A stretch of DNA of 64,000 bases from JACQFK01 sp964619955. Its GTDB lineage: Bacteria; Planctomycetota; MHYJ01; JACPRB01. A model generated the notes under the pieces. It searched no databases. It was not told where the DNA came from and saw only the letters and a program-made list of their open reading frames with translations. A program made the position numbers and the translations under genes. The DNA is taken from positions 1-64,000 of the forward strand of contig CAZUJF010000012.1 in the NCBI GenBank assembly GCA_964619955.1. Reading direction: 5' to 3'. Shown here in pieces: positions 52,932 through 60,114 of this stretch (its first letter is position 1; each line of letters opens with the position of its first letter).

Positions 52932-53714
52932 ATGGCGAAGAATAATTGGACCCGCGATCAACTGCTTCTCGCATTCAACCTCTACAGCCAGATCCCGTTC
53001 GGAACCATCCATCGTCGAAACCCCAGGGTCATTGAACTTGCTCGCCACATCGGCAGGACAGCCAACGCGGTCTCCTATAAACTCAGCAACTTCGCCAGAC
53101 TCGATCCTGCGCTAAAGGCACGGGGAATCAAAGGGGCATCGCATGGTTCTCATGGCGAGGAATTGATTTGGGATGAGTTCAAATCAAGTCCGGAAACCCT
53201 GGCCTTCGAGAGTCAGGAAGCAATGGCAAGGTTGACCGGCAAGGGGGTTGCCGAGTTCTCGGATGTGACCGTCGATGACTTGCCCCGAGAAGGAAAGGAG
53301 CGGGAGGTCATTGTCCGTCAGCGGGTGAATCAACAGTTCTTCCGCAGGCGCATCCTTGGAGCGTACAGGGGCGCTTGCTGCATCACGGGCCTCAATATCG
53401 AACCGCTGTTGGTTGCCAGCCATATCGTCCCCTGGTCGGAGGCAAAGGAACACCGGCTTAACATCAGGAATGGCCTCTGCCTCAACGCCCTCCACGATAA
53501 GGCCTTTGATCGGCACCTGCTCTGGATCGAGGACGACTGGAAGGTGCGTGTCTCCCCCAAGCTGAGGGAGCGAAAGGCGCGACGCCCATTGGTCGGGGCC
53601 GAATGGCTGCTCTCAGCAGATGGTACTTCTCTTCGCCTACAGAAGGAGTTTACGCCAGATCAAGCCCTGCTCGCCCAGCATCGAGCAAAGGCCCTGGCTT
53701 TGCTTGGAGCCTGA
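52932..53714 (+). CDS. stand-alone HNH endonuclease
   Basis: The protein has 260 residues. Residues about 1-75 are an N-terminal module with a Lys/Arg-rich start (RRNPRVIELARHIGRTANAV) that looks like a DNA-reading domain. The HNH nuclease is about 148-197: C149-C150, H164 (ASHIVPW), N185 and H188 (LNALHDKAFDRH). Codon use and GC are visibly lower than in neighbours, suggesting transfer. No methyltransferase lies beside it, so it may be a modification-dependent or solitary restriction-type nuclease; that is inference. Confidence 0.85.
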   Translation: MAKNNWTRDQLLLAFNLYSQIPFGTIHRRNPRVIELARHIGRTANAVSYKLSNFARLDPALKARGIKGASHGSHGEELIWDEFKSSPETLAFESQEAMARLTGKGVAEFSDVTVDDLPREGKEREVIVRQRVNQQFFRRRILGAYRGACCITGLNIEPLLVASHIVPWSEAKEHRLNIRNGLCLNALHDKAFDRHLLWIEDDWKVRVSPKLRERKARRPLVGAEWLLSADGTSLRLQKEFTPDQALLAQHRAKALALLGA

Positions 53715-53751
53715 AACTCGACACCATCCAAGAGTGCGCTGGACTCCTTGC

Positions 53752-54057
53752 CTAATAGCAATCCACGAAGAAGCTCACGTTCCAGTCGTTCGACTTGAAC
53801 CACTTGAGGAGGCGGCGGCGGGCGGCGAGGTCGGGGACTGCGCCCTTCAGCCTGCGCTGGAAGTCCCGACGCAAGGCCAGCACCTCTTTGCGAGAGCTTC
53901 GATCACGCCGAAAACTCAGGTCCACCCGGCCCGTGAACGTGAAGTCCTCCACCGGATCGAAGATCTTCAGGTCGTCGAAGAGTTCGTAGAGGGACAGCGG
54001 GAACTCGTAGTCCTCCGGGTACTTCACGAACGAGACCGGCACCACCGCTTTGGCCAT
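53752..54057 (-). CDS. small orphan protein downstream of Xre antitoxin
   Basis: The protein has 101 residues. The start is the second of two in-frame ATGs, because AAGGAGG lies 6 bases before it but directly abuts the first (54063). Composition is mixed alpha/beta, with acidic N-terminal half (YPEDYEFPLSLYELFDDLKI) and basic C-terminal half. I do not recognise it; it lacks features of the RES toxins that usually follow such antitoxins. It sits 98 bases downstream of the antitoxin on the same strand. It may be an unrelated hypothetical protein. Confidence 0.65.
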   Translation of the reverse strand: MAKAVVPVSFVKYPEDYEFPLSLYELFDDLKIFDPVEDFTFTGRVDLSFRRDRSSRKEVLALRRDFQRRLKGAVPDLAARRRLLKWFKSNDWNVSFFVDCY

Positions 54058-54063
54058 GACCAT

Positions 54064-54070
54064 CCTCCTT
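54064..54070 (-). promoter_or_regulatory. ribosome binding site deciding the orphan start
   Basis: A consensus AAGGAGG on the minus strand abuts an ATG at 54063 but is 6 bases from the in-frame ATG at 54057, so the latter is preferred. Confidence 0.7.
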
Positions 54071-54098
54071 CAATACCTGAGGAGGTTGTCCCCTGGAG

Positions 54099-54122
54099 CT
54101 GCGTCAGAATGGGTCCTGGCAG
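54099..54122. repeat. 24-bp direct repeat, left copy
   Basis: The sequence starts CTGCGTCAGAATGGGTCC and ends TGGCAG. A copy with one mismatch lies at 54697-54720 in the same orientation. Together they flank the antitoxin gene. Confidence 0.85.
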
Positions 54123-54155
54123 CGGGTTTGGCCGGGGATCCAGTGGGGATCGGAT

Positions 54156-54539
54156 TTAGACGAACGAGCCCGACTCCATGCCCTCCAGAAGCTCGACAAC
54201 CTTCGCGCTGCCGGGATCGTTGTCGAGAAGATCGATCGGACGCAGCCCCACGAGCTGGGGGTGCTGCTGCTCGAAGAATTTCGCCCGGTCTTCGCGAAGA
54301 ATCAGCTCCCCCAGGAGCGCCAGGGCCCGCTCCAGACGCGTCAACTTCCTCGCCATCCAGGGGTCGACCCGGCCCACCGACTCCCAGCGCGCCACACTGC
54401 CGCCGGCCACGCCGATAAAACGGCCGAACTGCTCCTGCGTCATCGGCTTCCCGGGCTCGGCGCCCAGCGCCTCGCGCAAGGCGCGAATCCGCGCCCGCCA
54501 TCCCGGCGTGACCAGCTTTCTCACCGCCCCTGCACCCAT
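54156..54539 (-). CDS. Xre/MbcA/ParS-type antitoxin
   Basis: The protein has 127 residues. An Xre-like helix-turn-helix covers about 33-58 (MTQEQFGRFIGVAGGSVARW). The C-terminal toxin-binding domain of the MbcA/ParS/Xre family is about 90-127: FFEQQHPQLVGLRPIDLL, then VVELLEGMESGSF. GGAG lies 8 bases upstream of the ATG. Antitoxins of this family usually precede a RES-domain toxin that degrades NAD; no RES gene is visible, and a 101-residue orphan follows instead. It lies between two 24-bp direct repeats. Confidence 0.82.
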   Translation of the reverse strand: MGAGAVRKLVTPGWRARIRALREALGAEPGKPMTQEQFGRFIGVAGGSVARWESVGRVDPWMARKLTRLERALALLGELILREDRAKFFEQQHPQLVGLRPIDLLDNDPGSAKVVELLEGMESGSFV

Positions 54540-54696
54540 CGCTTCACTCCCTGAGCAGGATCCGCAGCAGGCCTACCCCTCGCTCGCACCGGACACCCCC
54601 TCTCTCCAGGTACAGGTCCGGATGCAACGGCCTACGCATGAGAATGCTTACAACTGTCATTACATAAGTCAATACTACTGTGAATAACACTCGGGA

Positions 54697-54720
54697 CTGC
54701 GTCAGAATGGGTCCCGGCAG
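54697..54720. repeat. 24-bp direct repeat, right copy
   Basis: Right copy of the 54099-54122 repeat, differing at one base (T to C near the end). It lies 157 bases upstream of the antitoxin start. Confidence 0.85.
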
Positions 54721-54760
54721 ACGCTGAGGGGCGGATTCCTGGGCCGACCGTTCTACGGGC

Positions 54761-54847
54761 CATCGTAGATTGGTCACGACCATTCTACGATGCCCGCGAT
54801 TTTGGTCGGACGCCTCCGGGTGGTCCGACTAACTCACCACCAGTTAG
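54761..54847. promoter_or_regulatory. cluster of three inverted repeats upstream of paralogue 2
   Basis: First: CATCGTAGA (54761-54769) with TCTACGATG (54784-54792), whose loop contains TGGTC/GACCA. Second: GTCGGAC (54805-54811) with GTCCGAC (54823-54829). Third: CTAACT (54829-54834) with AGTTAG (54842-54847). They end 29 bases before the ATG at 54877 and may be operators for that gene. Confidence 0.5.
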
Positions 54848-54876
54848 ATTCCGGCCGCGACGGGCTACACTTGGGC

Positions 54877-56040
54877 ATGAGAATGCTGGGCGTCCTCGTC
54901 GGCCTCCTCCTCGCCCTCCCCGCTTCCGCGCAGGACAAGAAGGGCGCGAAACCCAAGATCGATCCGCGCCAGGTCGATGCCGCCATCCAGAAGGGCACCG
55001 CGTTTCTCAAGTCCCAGCTCGGCAAATACGGCACCCTCGGACGCATCCGCAGCGAGGAACTCCTCCTCTGGACCTTCGTCCATGCCGGCCTCCCCGAGGC
55101 CGACCCCGACGTCGCCGCCCTCCTCAAGACCGTCACCGAGACGCCCCTCCAGTGGACCTACAACGTCTCCCTCCAGGCCCTCATCCTCGAGGAACTCGAC
55201 CGCGTCAAGTGGCAGCCCCGCATCGCCGAATGCGCCCAGTTCCTCGTCGACAACCAGTGCGCCAACGGCCAGTGGAGCTACGGCGAACCCACGACCGCCC
55301 GACCCGAGATCCCGACCGGCGGGAAAGGCAAGGACATCGCCAGCGGCGGCGGCAAACCCGCCAAACCCGGCGCCCTCAAGGGCAAACCGAAGGTCGTCCG
55401 CAAGATCCCCGTGAAAAAAACCCGCGACGGCAAGCCCCTCGGCGACAACTCCAACTCCCAGTACGCCTCCCTCGGCCTCCGTGCCTGCCACGACGCGGGC
55501 ATCGTGCTCCCCGAAGAGGTCGTCACGCTCGCCGAGAAATGGTGGCGCACGTCCGCCGGGGAGCCCGACAAGTCCGGCGGCTACGAGGCCCAGGGCTGGG
55601 GCTACCTCAAGAAAAGCGATGCCGCGTACGGCTCCATGAGCGCCGGCGCCGTCGGGGCCCTCCTGATCTTCGACTACATCCAGAACAAGCCCTGGATGAA
55701 GGACAAGGAGATCGTCGCGGGCATGGAGTGGCTCGCGCGGCACTTCACGGTCACGGCCAACCCCGAGGCCCCCGCAGGGGATGCGGCGGACCAGGCCGGC
55801 TGGCACTACTACTACCTCTATGCCCTCGAACGCGCGGGCATCTTCTTCGGGACCGAGAAGTTCGGCGGCCACGAGTGGTATCCGGAGGGCGCGGCCTACC
55901 TCCTCGGCGCGCAGAAGCCCGACGGCTCCTGGCAGGCGGGCACCGTGCACCCGATCTGGGACAGCTGCTTCGCGATCCTCTTCCTCCGCCGCGCCACCCG
56001 CCCGCTCATCGACGTGGCCTCGGTCGACCGCCTCAAGTAG
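54877..56040 (+). CDS. exported prenyltransferase/squalene-oxidase-repeat protein, paralogue 2
   Basis: The protein has 387 residues with a signal peptide (LGVLVGLLLALPASAQ). The ATG at 54877 is chosen because the signal peptide begins there. It aligns with the protein at 42702 over its length (LEELDRVKWQPRIAEC, FLVDNQCANGQWSYGEP, ASLGLRACHDAGIVL, YYYLYALERAGIFFG) and shares a Lys/Gly/Pro-rich insert (about 145-190). The role is unknown; the toroid suggests binding of a large or hydrophobic ligand. The 3' end overlaps the convergent ATPase gene by 8 bases. Confidence 0.85.
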   Translation: MRMLGVLVGLLLALPASAQDKKGAKPKIDPRQVDAAIQKGTAFLKSQLGKYGTLGRIRSEELLLWTFVHAGLPEADPDVAALLKTVTETPLQWTYNVSLQALILEELDRVKWQPRIAECAQFLVDNQCANGQWSYGEPTTARPEIPTGGKGKDIASGGGKPAKPGALKGKPKVVRKIPVKKTRDGKPLGDNSNSQYASLGLRACHDAGIVLPEEVVTLAEKWWRTSAGEPDKSGGYEAQGWGYLKKSDAAYGSMSAGAVGALLIFDYIQNKPWMKDKEIVAGMEWLARHFTVTANPEAPAGDAADQAGWHYYYLYALERAGIFFGTEKFGGHEWYPEGAAYLLGAQKPDGSWQAGTVHPIWDSCFAILFLRRATRPLIDVASVDRLK

Positions 56041-56569
56041 CCCGCAGATCGTAAAGCGCGCGCAGCGCCTCGCGGACGTTGCCGCGGTGGCGGGACCAGA
56101 GTTCGCCGGTCTCGACGCCGTCCTCGAGCTCCGACGCAAGCTCCTCCAGCAGCGCCGGCGTGGTCCGGGTCCGCAGAATCGCCGGCAGCCAGGTCTCCGC
56201 ATGCGCGGTGATCAGCAGCGCGCCCGCATGACGGGTGATCCAGCGGACGCGCCAGCGCTCCGCGAAGCCGAGTTGTTCGGAACCGTCGAGCAGGACCGCG
56301 TCGCGCTCCCCCGCGCCGCGCAGCAGCTCCCACGGCACGCGTTCGCCCTCCCGGAGCTGCAGCGCGCGCACGTGGAATCCGCGGGTCCGCAATTCATCGC
56401 CCAACTCCCGCAGCAGCGTGGATTTGCCGCTGCCCTCGGGGCCGACGAGCGCGCCGCGCAGGGACTGACTCTCGAGCCGCTTCCAGAACTCTTCGCGGGA
56501 ACCGTCCACGAAGCGGTAGCGCAGCGCGTGGATCCGCGTCACGCGATAGGGATTGTCCGCGGGCCTCAT
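56033..56569 (-). CDS. small P-loop ATPase (AAA-like)
   Basis: The protein has 178 residues. Walker A is GPEGSGKST (about 43-51) and Walker B is DAVLLDGSEQL (about 89-99). ALLITAHAETW is a possible sensor strand. It is shorter than usual AAA ATPases and lacks a C-terminal lid. The start overlaps the stop of the upstream DUF3592 gene (ATGA), so the ATPase probably works with that membrane protein. No specific role is known. Confidence 0.75.
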   Translation of the reverse strand: MRPADNPYRVTRIHALRYRFVDGSREEFWKRLESQSLRGALVGPEGSGKSTLLRELGDELRTRGFHVRALQLREGERVPWELLRGAGERDAVLLDGSEQLGFAERWRVRWITRHAGALLITAHAETWLPAILRTRTTPALLEELASELEDGVETGELWSRHRGNVREALRALYDLRAT

Positions 56570-58161
56570 GACGGGAGCCGCACTTCCTCGCCGGAGGGCG
56601 AGAGGATGAATCCCTCGCCGCGCGCGTCGCCCCCGGGCTCCTCGACGACCTCGATCCCCCAGGTGAGCGAGACCAGCTTTCCGGAGAAGCTGTAGGGCCC
56701 CGCGGGGAGCTTGAAGCTGAACGGGTGATGTACGTGGCCCGTGGGACGCTCGACGTGCTGTTCGGCGACGACGATCACGTCCTGGGTCCCCTTCCCCTCG
56801 GTGCGGTGGTAGAGCCGGAGATTGAGACGCTGCGCCCCGGCGGGGAAATTCCAGATGACCTCGCCGTCGACGCTCTCGCCGGGGAAATACGCGGCGGGCT
56901 TGCGTTTGAGGCGGACCATCCAGTTGCGGTCGGTCGCGGAATGGTCGCAGCTCATCGGCGGCTCCGCGGCGGGCGGGGCGAGGCCGAGGTCGCCGTCGAC
57001 CCGCTGGGGCCGGACCTTGAAGGGGAACTCGTCGGCGATGTCCGGCCAGTTCGGGATCTCGGCCTTCACGCGGAAGAGCCAGTGGATCTTGTTGTTGGGG
57101 GCCTCGAAGCTGTGCATGGAGGCCGCGGGGATCTTCACCTCGGCACGTCCGCGGCGGAGATCCTCCCCCTGCGTGCTCTCGTGCGCGATGAGGGTGAGGA
57201 AGATGGATTTCTCGGTCGTGGTCCGGGTCCCCTGCCGGTAGCGGACCTCCTCATAGGCCTCAAGCTCGATGCTCCACTTCTGGATCTTGTGAAGGTTGCC
57301 GGAGGTTTCCCAGGCGACCTCGACGGTTTCGCCGAGGCCGACCTCGCCGGGGCTGATGGTGAGGACGGGGCGGGGGTTGAAGAGCTGGAGGAAGGTGTAG
57401 ACGCTGCCGATGAGGAGGCCGGCGCCGACGGCGAGAAAGGGCAGGACGAAGACCTTGAGACAGCCGTCACCGCTGCCGAAGTAGGCCTGGAACGCGAAGA
57501 CGGAAGTGATGCCGTTCCAGAAGAGGGTGATGACGAGGAGGACGAGGAATTTGACGAAGCGGCCTTTCCCGGGGCTGAGGGCGCGGACGGTGGCGGAGGG
57601 GGAGGCGTCCGCGAGGGGCAGGACCGGGGCCAGGGGGGTGGGTTTCGTGCGGAACGCGCTCCGGATCGTGAAGAAGAGGCCGAGGCCGCCGACGAGCACG
57701 AAAACGAGCGGGACGAGGCCGATGAGGTATTCGGGGCCGAGGTCTTTCTCCAGGACGGCGAAGCCGGGGTCCTTGGGGTTGACGTGGCAGATCGTCTGGG
57801 TCCCGGGCTTGAGGCGGGCGACGACCGCCTCCTTGCCGCTGCGTCCGCTCGAATAGACGTTCATCAGGAAGCCGTAGCGCTCGCTTTCGTGCGTCTTGCC
57901 GCGGAAGGCGTACGAGTAGCGGACCTTGACGGCGTAGGTGCTGGATCCCTTGGAGCTGCTTTCGTCCACGCGGCTTTCAAGGATCGTGCAGGGGGTCTTG
58001 ATCCAGCCGCCCGATCCGGCGGCGTTCATCAGGGGGATGACGAGAAAGGGGATGCTGACGCCGATGCCGATGAGGAGAAAGATCGAGAAGAAGCAGCCGA
58101 GCCCGAAGCGGCCGGCGCGCCCCGCCTTCCGCCGCTGCGCCTCCGATCCGGTCACGCTCAT
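56566..58161 (-). CDS. DUF3592 membrane protein with arrestin-like C-terminal region
   Basis: The protein has 531 residues. About four hydrophobic helices lie at residues 15-45, 150-170, 210-235 and 240-265. A DUF3592 domain lies between the first helices (TILESRVDESSSKGSSTYAV, RLKPGTQTICHVNPKDPG). The C-terminal half (about 270-531) is beta-rich and recalls arrestin / Spo0M-like sandwiches (NNKIHWLFRVKAEIPNWPDI). The ATG at 58161 begins MSVTGSEAQRRKAGRAG; the frame extends 13 codons further. It forms a unit with the ATPase gene. Confidence 0.75.
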   Translation of the reverse strand: MSVTGSEAQRRKAGRAGRFGLGCFFSIFLLIGIGVSIPFLVIPLMNAAGSGGWIKTPCTILESRVDESSSKGSSTYAVKVRYSYAFRGKTHESERYGFLMNVYSSGRSGKEAVVARLKPGTQTICHVNPKDPGFAVLEKDLGPEYLIGLVPLVFVLVGGLGLFFTIRSAFRTKPTPLAPVLPLADASPSATVRALSPGKGRFVKFLVLLVITLFWNGITSVFAFQAYFGSGDGCLKVFVLPFLAVGAGLLIGSVYTFLQLFNPRPVLTISPGEVGLGETVEVAWETSGNLHKIQKWSIELEAYEEVRYRQGTRTTTEKSIFLTLIAHESTQGEDLRRGRAEVKIPAASMHSFEAPNNKIHWLFRVKAEIPNWPDIADEFPFKVRPQRVDGDLGLAPPAAEPPMSCDHSATDRNWMVRLKRKPAAYFPGESVDGEVIWNFPAGAQRLNLRLYHRTEGKGTQDVIVVAEQHVERPTGHVHHPFSFKLPAGPYSFSGKLVSLTWGIEVVEEPGGDARGEGFILSPSGEEVRLPS

Positions 58162-58257
58162 GGCCGCCCAGTCTACCGATCCCCGACGCAGACGGTCCAC
58201 TTTGTCGACCCTTCAAACCGTGGCGGTCCGGAGTTCCATTCCGTACAATTCCACGCC

Positions 58258-59241
58258 ATGAAGAAACCCATTCGCGTCGCCGTCACCGGGGCCGCCGGGC
58301 AGATCGGGTACTCCCTGCTCTTCCGCATCGCCTCCGGCCACATGTTCGGGAACGACCAGCCGGTCATCCTCCAGCTGCTCGAGGCCCCCGTCGAAAAAGC
58401 CCTGCTCGCCCTCGGCGGCGTGGCCATGGAGCTCGACGACTGCGCCTTCCCGCTGCTCGCGGGCATCGTGCAGACGAGCGACCCCGCCGTGGGCTTCAAG
58501 GACGCCAACTGGGTCCTGCTCATCGGCGCCAAGCCGCGCGGCCCCGGCATGGAGCGCGCGGACCTGCTCAAGGACAACGGCAAGATCTTCATCGGCCAGG
58601 GCCAGGTGATCGACGCCGTCGCCGCCGACGACTGCCGCGTGGCCGTCGTGGGCAACCCCGCCAACACGAACTGCATGATCGCGGCGAGCCAGGCGAAGCG
58701 CCTCACGCCCGACCGCTACACCGCCATGGTGCGCCTCGACGAGAACCGCGCCCGCTTCCAGCTCTCCAAGAAAGCGGGCGTCGCCCTCACCTCGGTGAGC
58801 GACATCTACATCTTCGGCAACCACAGCCCCACGATGTTCCCCGCCTTCCACCTCGCCAAGATCGACGGCAAACCCGTGCCGCAGGCCATCCCCCAGGGCG
58901 ACTGGCTCAAGGGCGAGTTCTGCGACGTCGTGGGCAAACGCGGCGCGGCGATCATCGCGGCGCGCGGCGCGAGCTCGGCGGCCAGCGCGGCCAACGCGCT
59001 CGTCGACCACGTCCGCGACCTGGTGACGCCGGGCAAAGTCCACAGCGTCGCGGTGAAGAGCAACGGCCTCTACGGCTTCGATCCGAACGTCTGGGCGGGC
59101 ATGCCGGTGCGGACCACGACCCCCGGCAGCTTCGAGGTCATCAAGGACCTCCCGATGGACGACTTCGCCAAGCAGAAGATCGCGGCCACGAACGCGGAGC
59201 TCGTCGGCGAGCGCGACACCGTCAAGGCGATGCTTTCGTAG
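58258..59241 (+). CDS. mdh: malate dehydrogenase
   Basis: The protein has 327 residues. It belongs to the cytosolic-type MDH group: TGAAGQIGYSLLFRIA at the NAD loop, VLLIGAKPRGPGMERADLL at the mobile loop, VVGNPANTNCM, LDENRA, and catalytic H189 in FGNHSPTMFP. It oxidises malate to oxaloacetate with NAD. With the class I fumarase at 44996 it covers two citric-acid-cycle steps. The ATG at 58258 directly precedes the conserved start. Confidence 0.95.
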   Translation: MKKPIRVAVTGAAGQIGYSLLFRIASGHMFGNDQPVILQLLEAPVEKALLALGGVAMELDDCAFPLLAGIVQTSDPAVGFKDANWVLLIGAKPRGPGMERADLLKDNGKIFIGQGQVIDAVAADDCRVAVVGNPANTNCMIAASQAKRLTPDRYTAMVRLDENRARFQLSKKAGVALTSVSDIYIFGNHSPTMFPAFHLAKIDGKPVPQAIPQGDWLKGEFCDVVGKRGAAIIAARGASSAASAANALVDHVRDLVTPGKVHSVAVKSNGLYGFDPNVWAGMPVRTTTPGSFEVIKDLPMDDFAKQKIAATNAELVGERDTVKAMLS

Positions 59242-59242
59242 A

Positions 59243-59893
59243 TCAGCTTTGAGGCAGGGTGAACCTTGCATCGGGAATGTCGGCGTTCAAGGAACAGCTG
59301 TCGTAGATCTCCGTGAAGCTGATGTCGATACCCGCAGCAGCAATCGAGATGTTGCCCGTGCGTTTGAGCAGCTTCCAAGTCCTCGCGTCATACCAAGCCT
59401 TGATAGTCCCGGCATCCTCCCACCCCGCCACCTTGAACTTATAGGTGATGAAGGTTCCCTCCCCGTCCCTCCCGGGAACCACCTCCAGGATCTCAAATAC
59501 CTTCGCCCCTGGAGCAGCCTGCGCCAGCATGAGAAGCGGATTCGAAGCAAAGACCCCCACCTGAACCAGACCGCTCCGATAGCGCCCCTCAAGACTCTTG
59601 TCGGCCGGCCGCTCCGGAGTCAGCCCGACTGAACTTCTAGACCGCATCCGTGTGCCGTCCGAGAAGACCGCCGTCTCCTTCCCGCCATCGGGGGATTTCA
59701 GGGACAGGGAAAGTATGTTTCCCTCCTTGATCAGGAGTGCACCGGAGTAGACCTGGGCCCGACCACCTTTCCGAGTCACCGCCTCCCCCGAGAAAGCGAC
59801 CTGAACCGTCTTTGCGGATTCGATCGTTTCCTGAATCTTCCCAAGAATGGCAGCCCCGTCCTGACACAAGGTCAGCGCCAGCAGAAGTTCCAT
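59243..59893 (-). CDS. exported LolA-like / DUF2092-type protein
   Basis: The protein has 216 residues. The ATG at 59893 has AGGGG 6 bases upstream and begins a short signal-like stretch (MELLLALTLCQDG); an ATG 6 bases earlier abuts the box. The rest has the alternating beta pattern of LolA / DUF2092 folds (VQVAFSGEAVTRKGG, LLIKEGNILSLSLKSP, TIKAWYDARTWKLLKRTG). It may carry lipoproteins or lipids in the periplasm. GC is lower than in its neighbours. Confidence 0.65.
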   Translation of the reverse strand: MELLLALTLCQDGAAILGKIQETIESAKTVQVAFSGEAVTRKGGRAQVYSGALLIKEGNILSLSLKSPDGGKETAVFSDGTRMRSRSSVGLTPERPADKSLEGRYRSGLVQVGVFASNPLLMLAQAAPGAKVFEILEVVPGRDGEGTFITYKFKVAGWEDAGTIKAWYDARTWKLLKRTGNISIAAAGIDISFTEIYDSCSLNADIPDARFTLPQS

Positions 59894-59944
59894 GACCATC
59901 CCCCTGTGAAATAATCCGTCCGCTCGCCGGAGAGATTGTAACGG

Positions 59945-59995
59945 CCGTCCCGGGACGGGGCACGGACTTGCGGATCATTTGAGCCAAAGCGCTTT
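59945..59995. repeat. two palindromes in the leader of the DUF1501 gene
   Basis: CCGTCCCGGGACGG (59945-59958) is a perfect 14-bp palindrome and AAAGCGCTTT (59986-59995) a perfect 10-bp one. They lie in the 221-base divergent gap between the LolA-like gene and the DUF1501 gene and may be operator sites. Confidence 0.4.
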
Positions 59996-60114
59996 AGCCT
60001 GAGAATCCCGCGCCGCGGGCCGTGTAGCAGTAGGTGGCGGTTGGAGCGGGGTGCGGACGAGCCGGGAAGCCGTCCGCCGGGATCACACGGGATCTGGTGG
60101 TAGGAGACCCGCTC

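Larger units (their letters stand above)
54540..54876. other. 337-bp non-coding stretch with repeats
   Basis: No convincing gene was found between the antitoxin start and the squalene-cyclase-fold gene. From left it holds an AT-rich stretch (54640-54690) with a minus-strand TTGACT at 54672-54667, a possible -35 box for the antitoxin with a weak TAAGCA 16 bases on; then the right 24-bp repeat (54697-54720); then three inverted repeats (54761-54847). Confidence 0.5.

Noticed and set aside
54070..54501. Alternative minus-strand frame across the antitoxin gene
   Set aside because: Same region is better explained by the antitoxin frame with HTH and toxin-binding domain.
54544..54783. Minus-strand frame of 79 codons upstream of the antitoxin
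   Set aside because: Spans a repeat copy, no ribosome site, no recognisable features.
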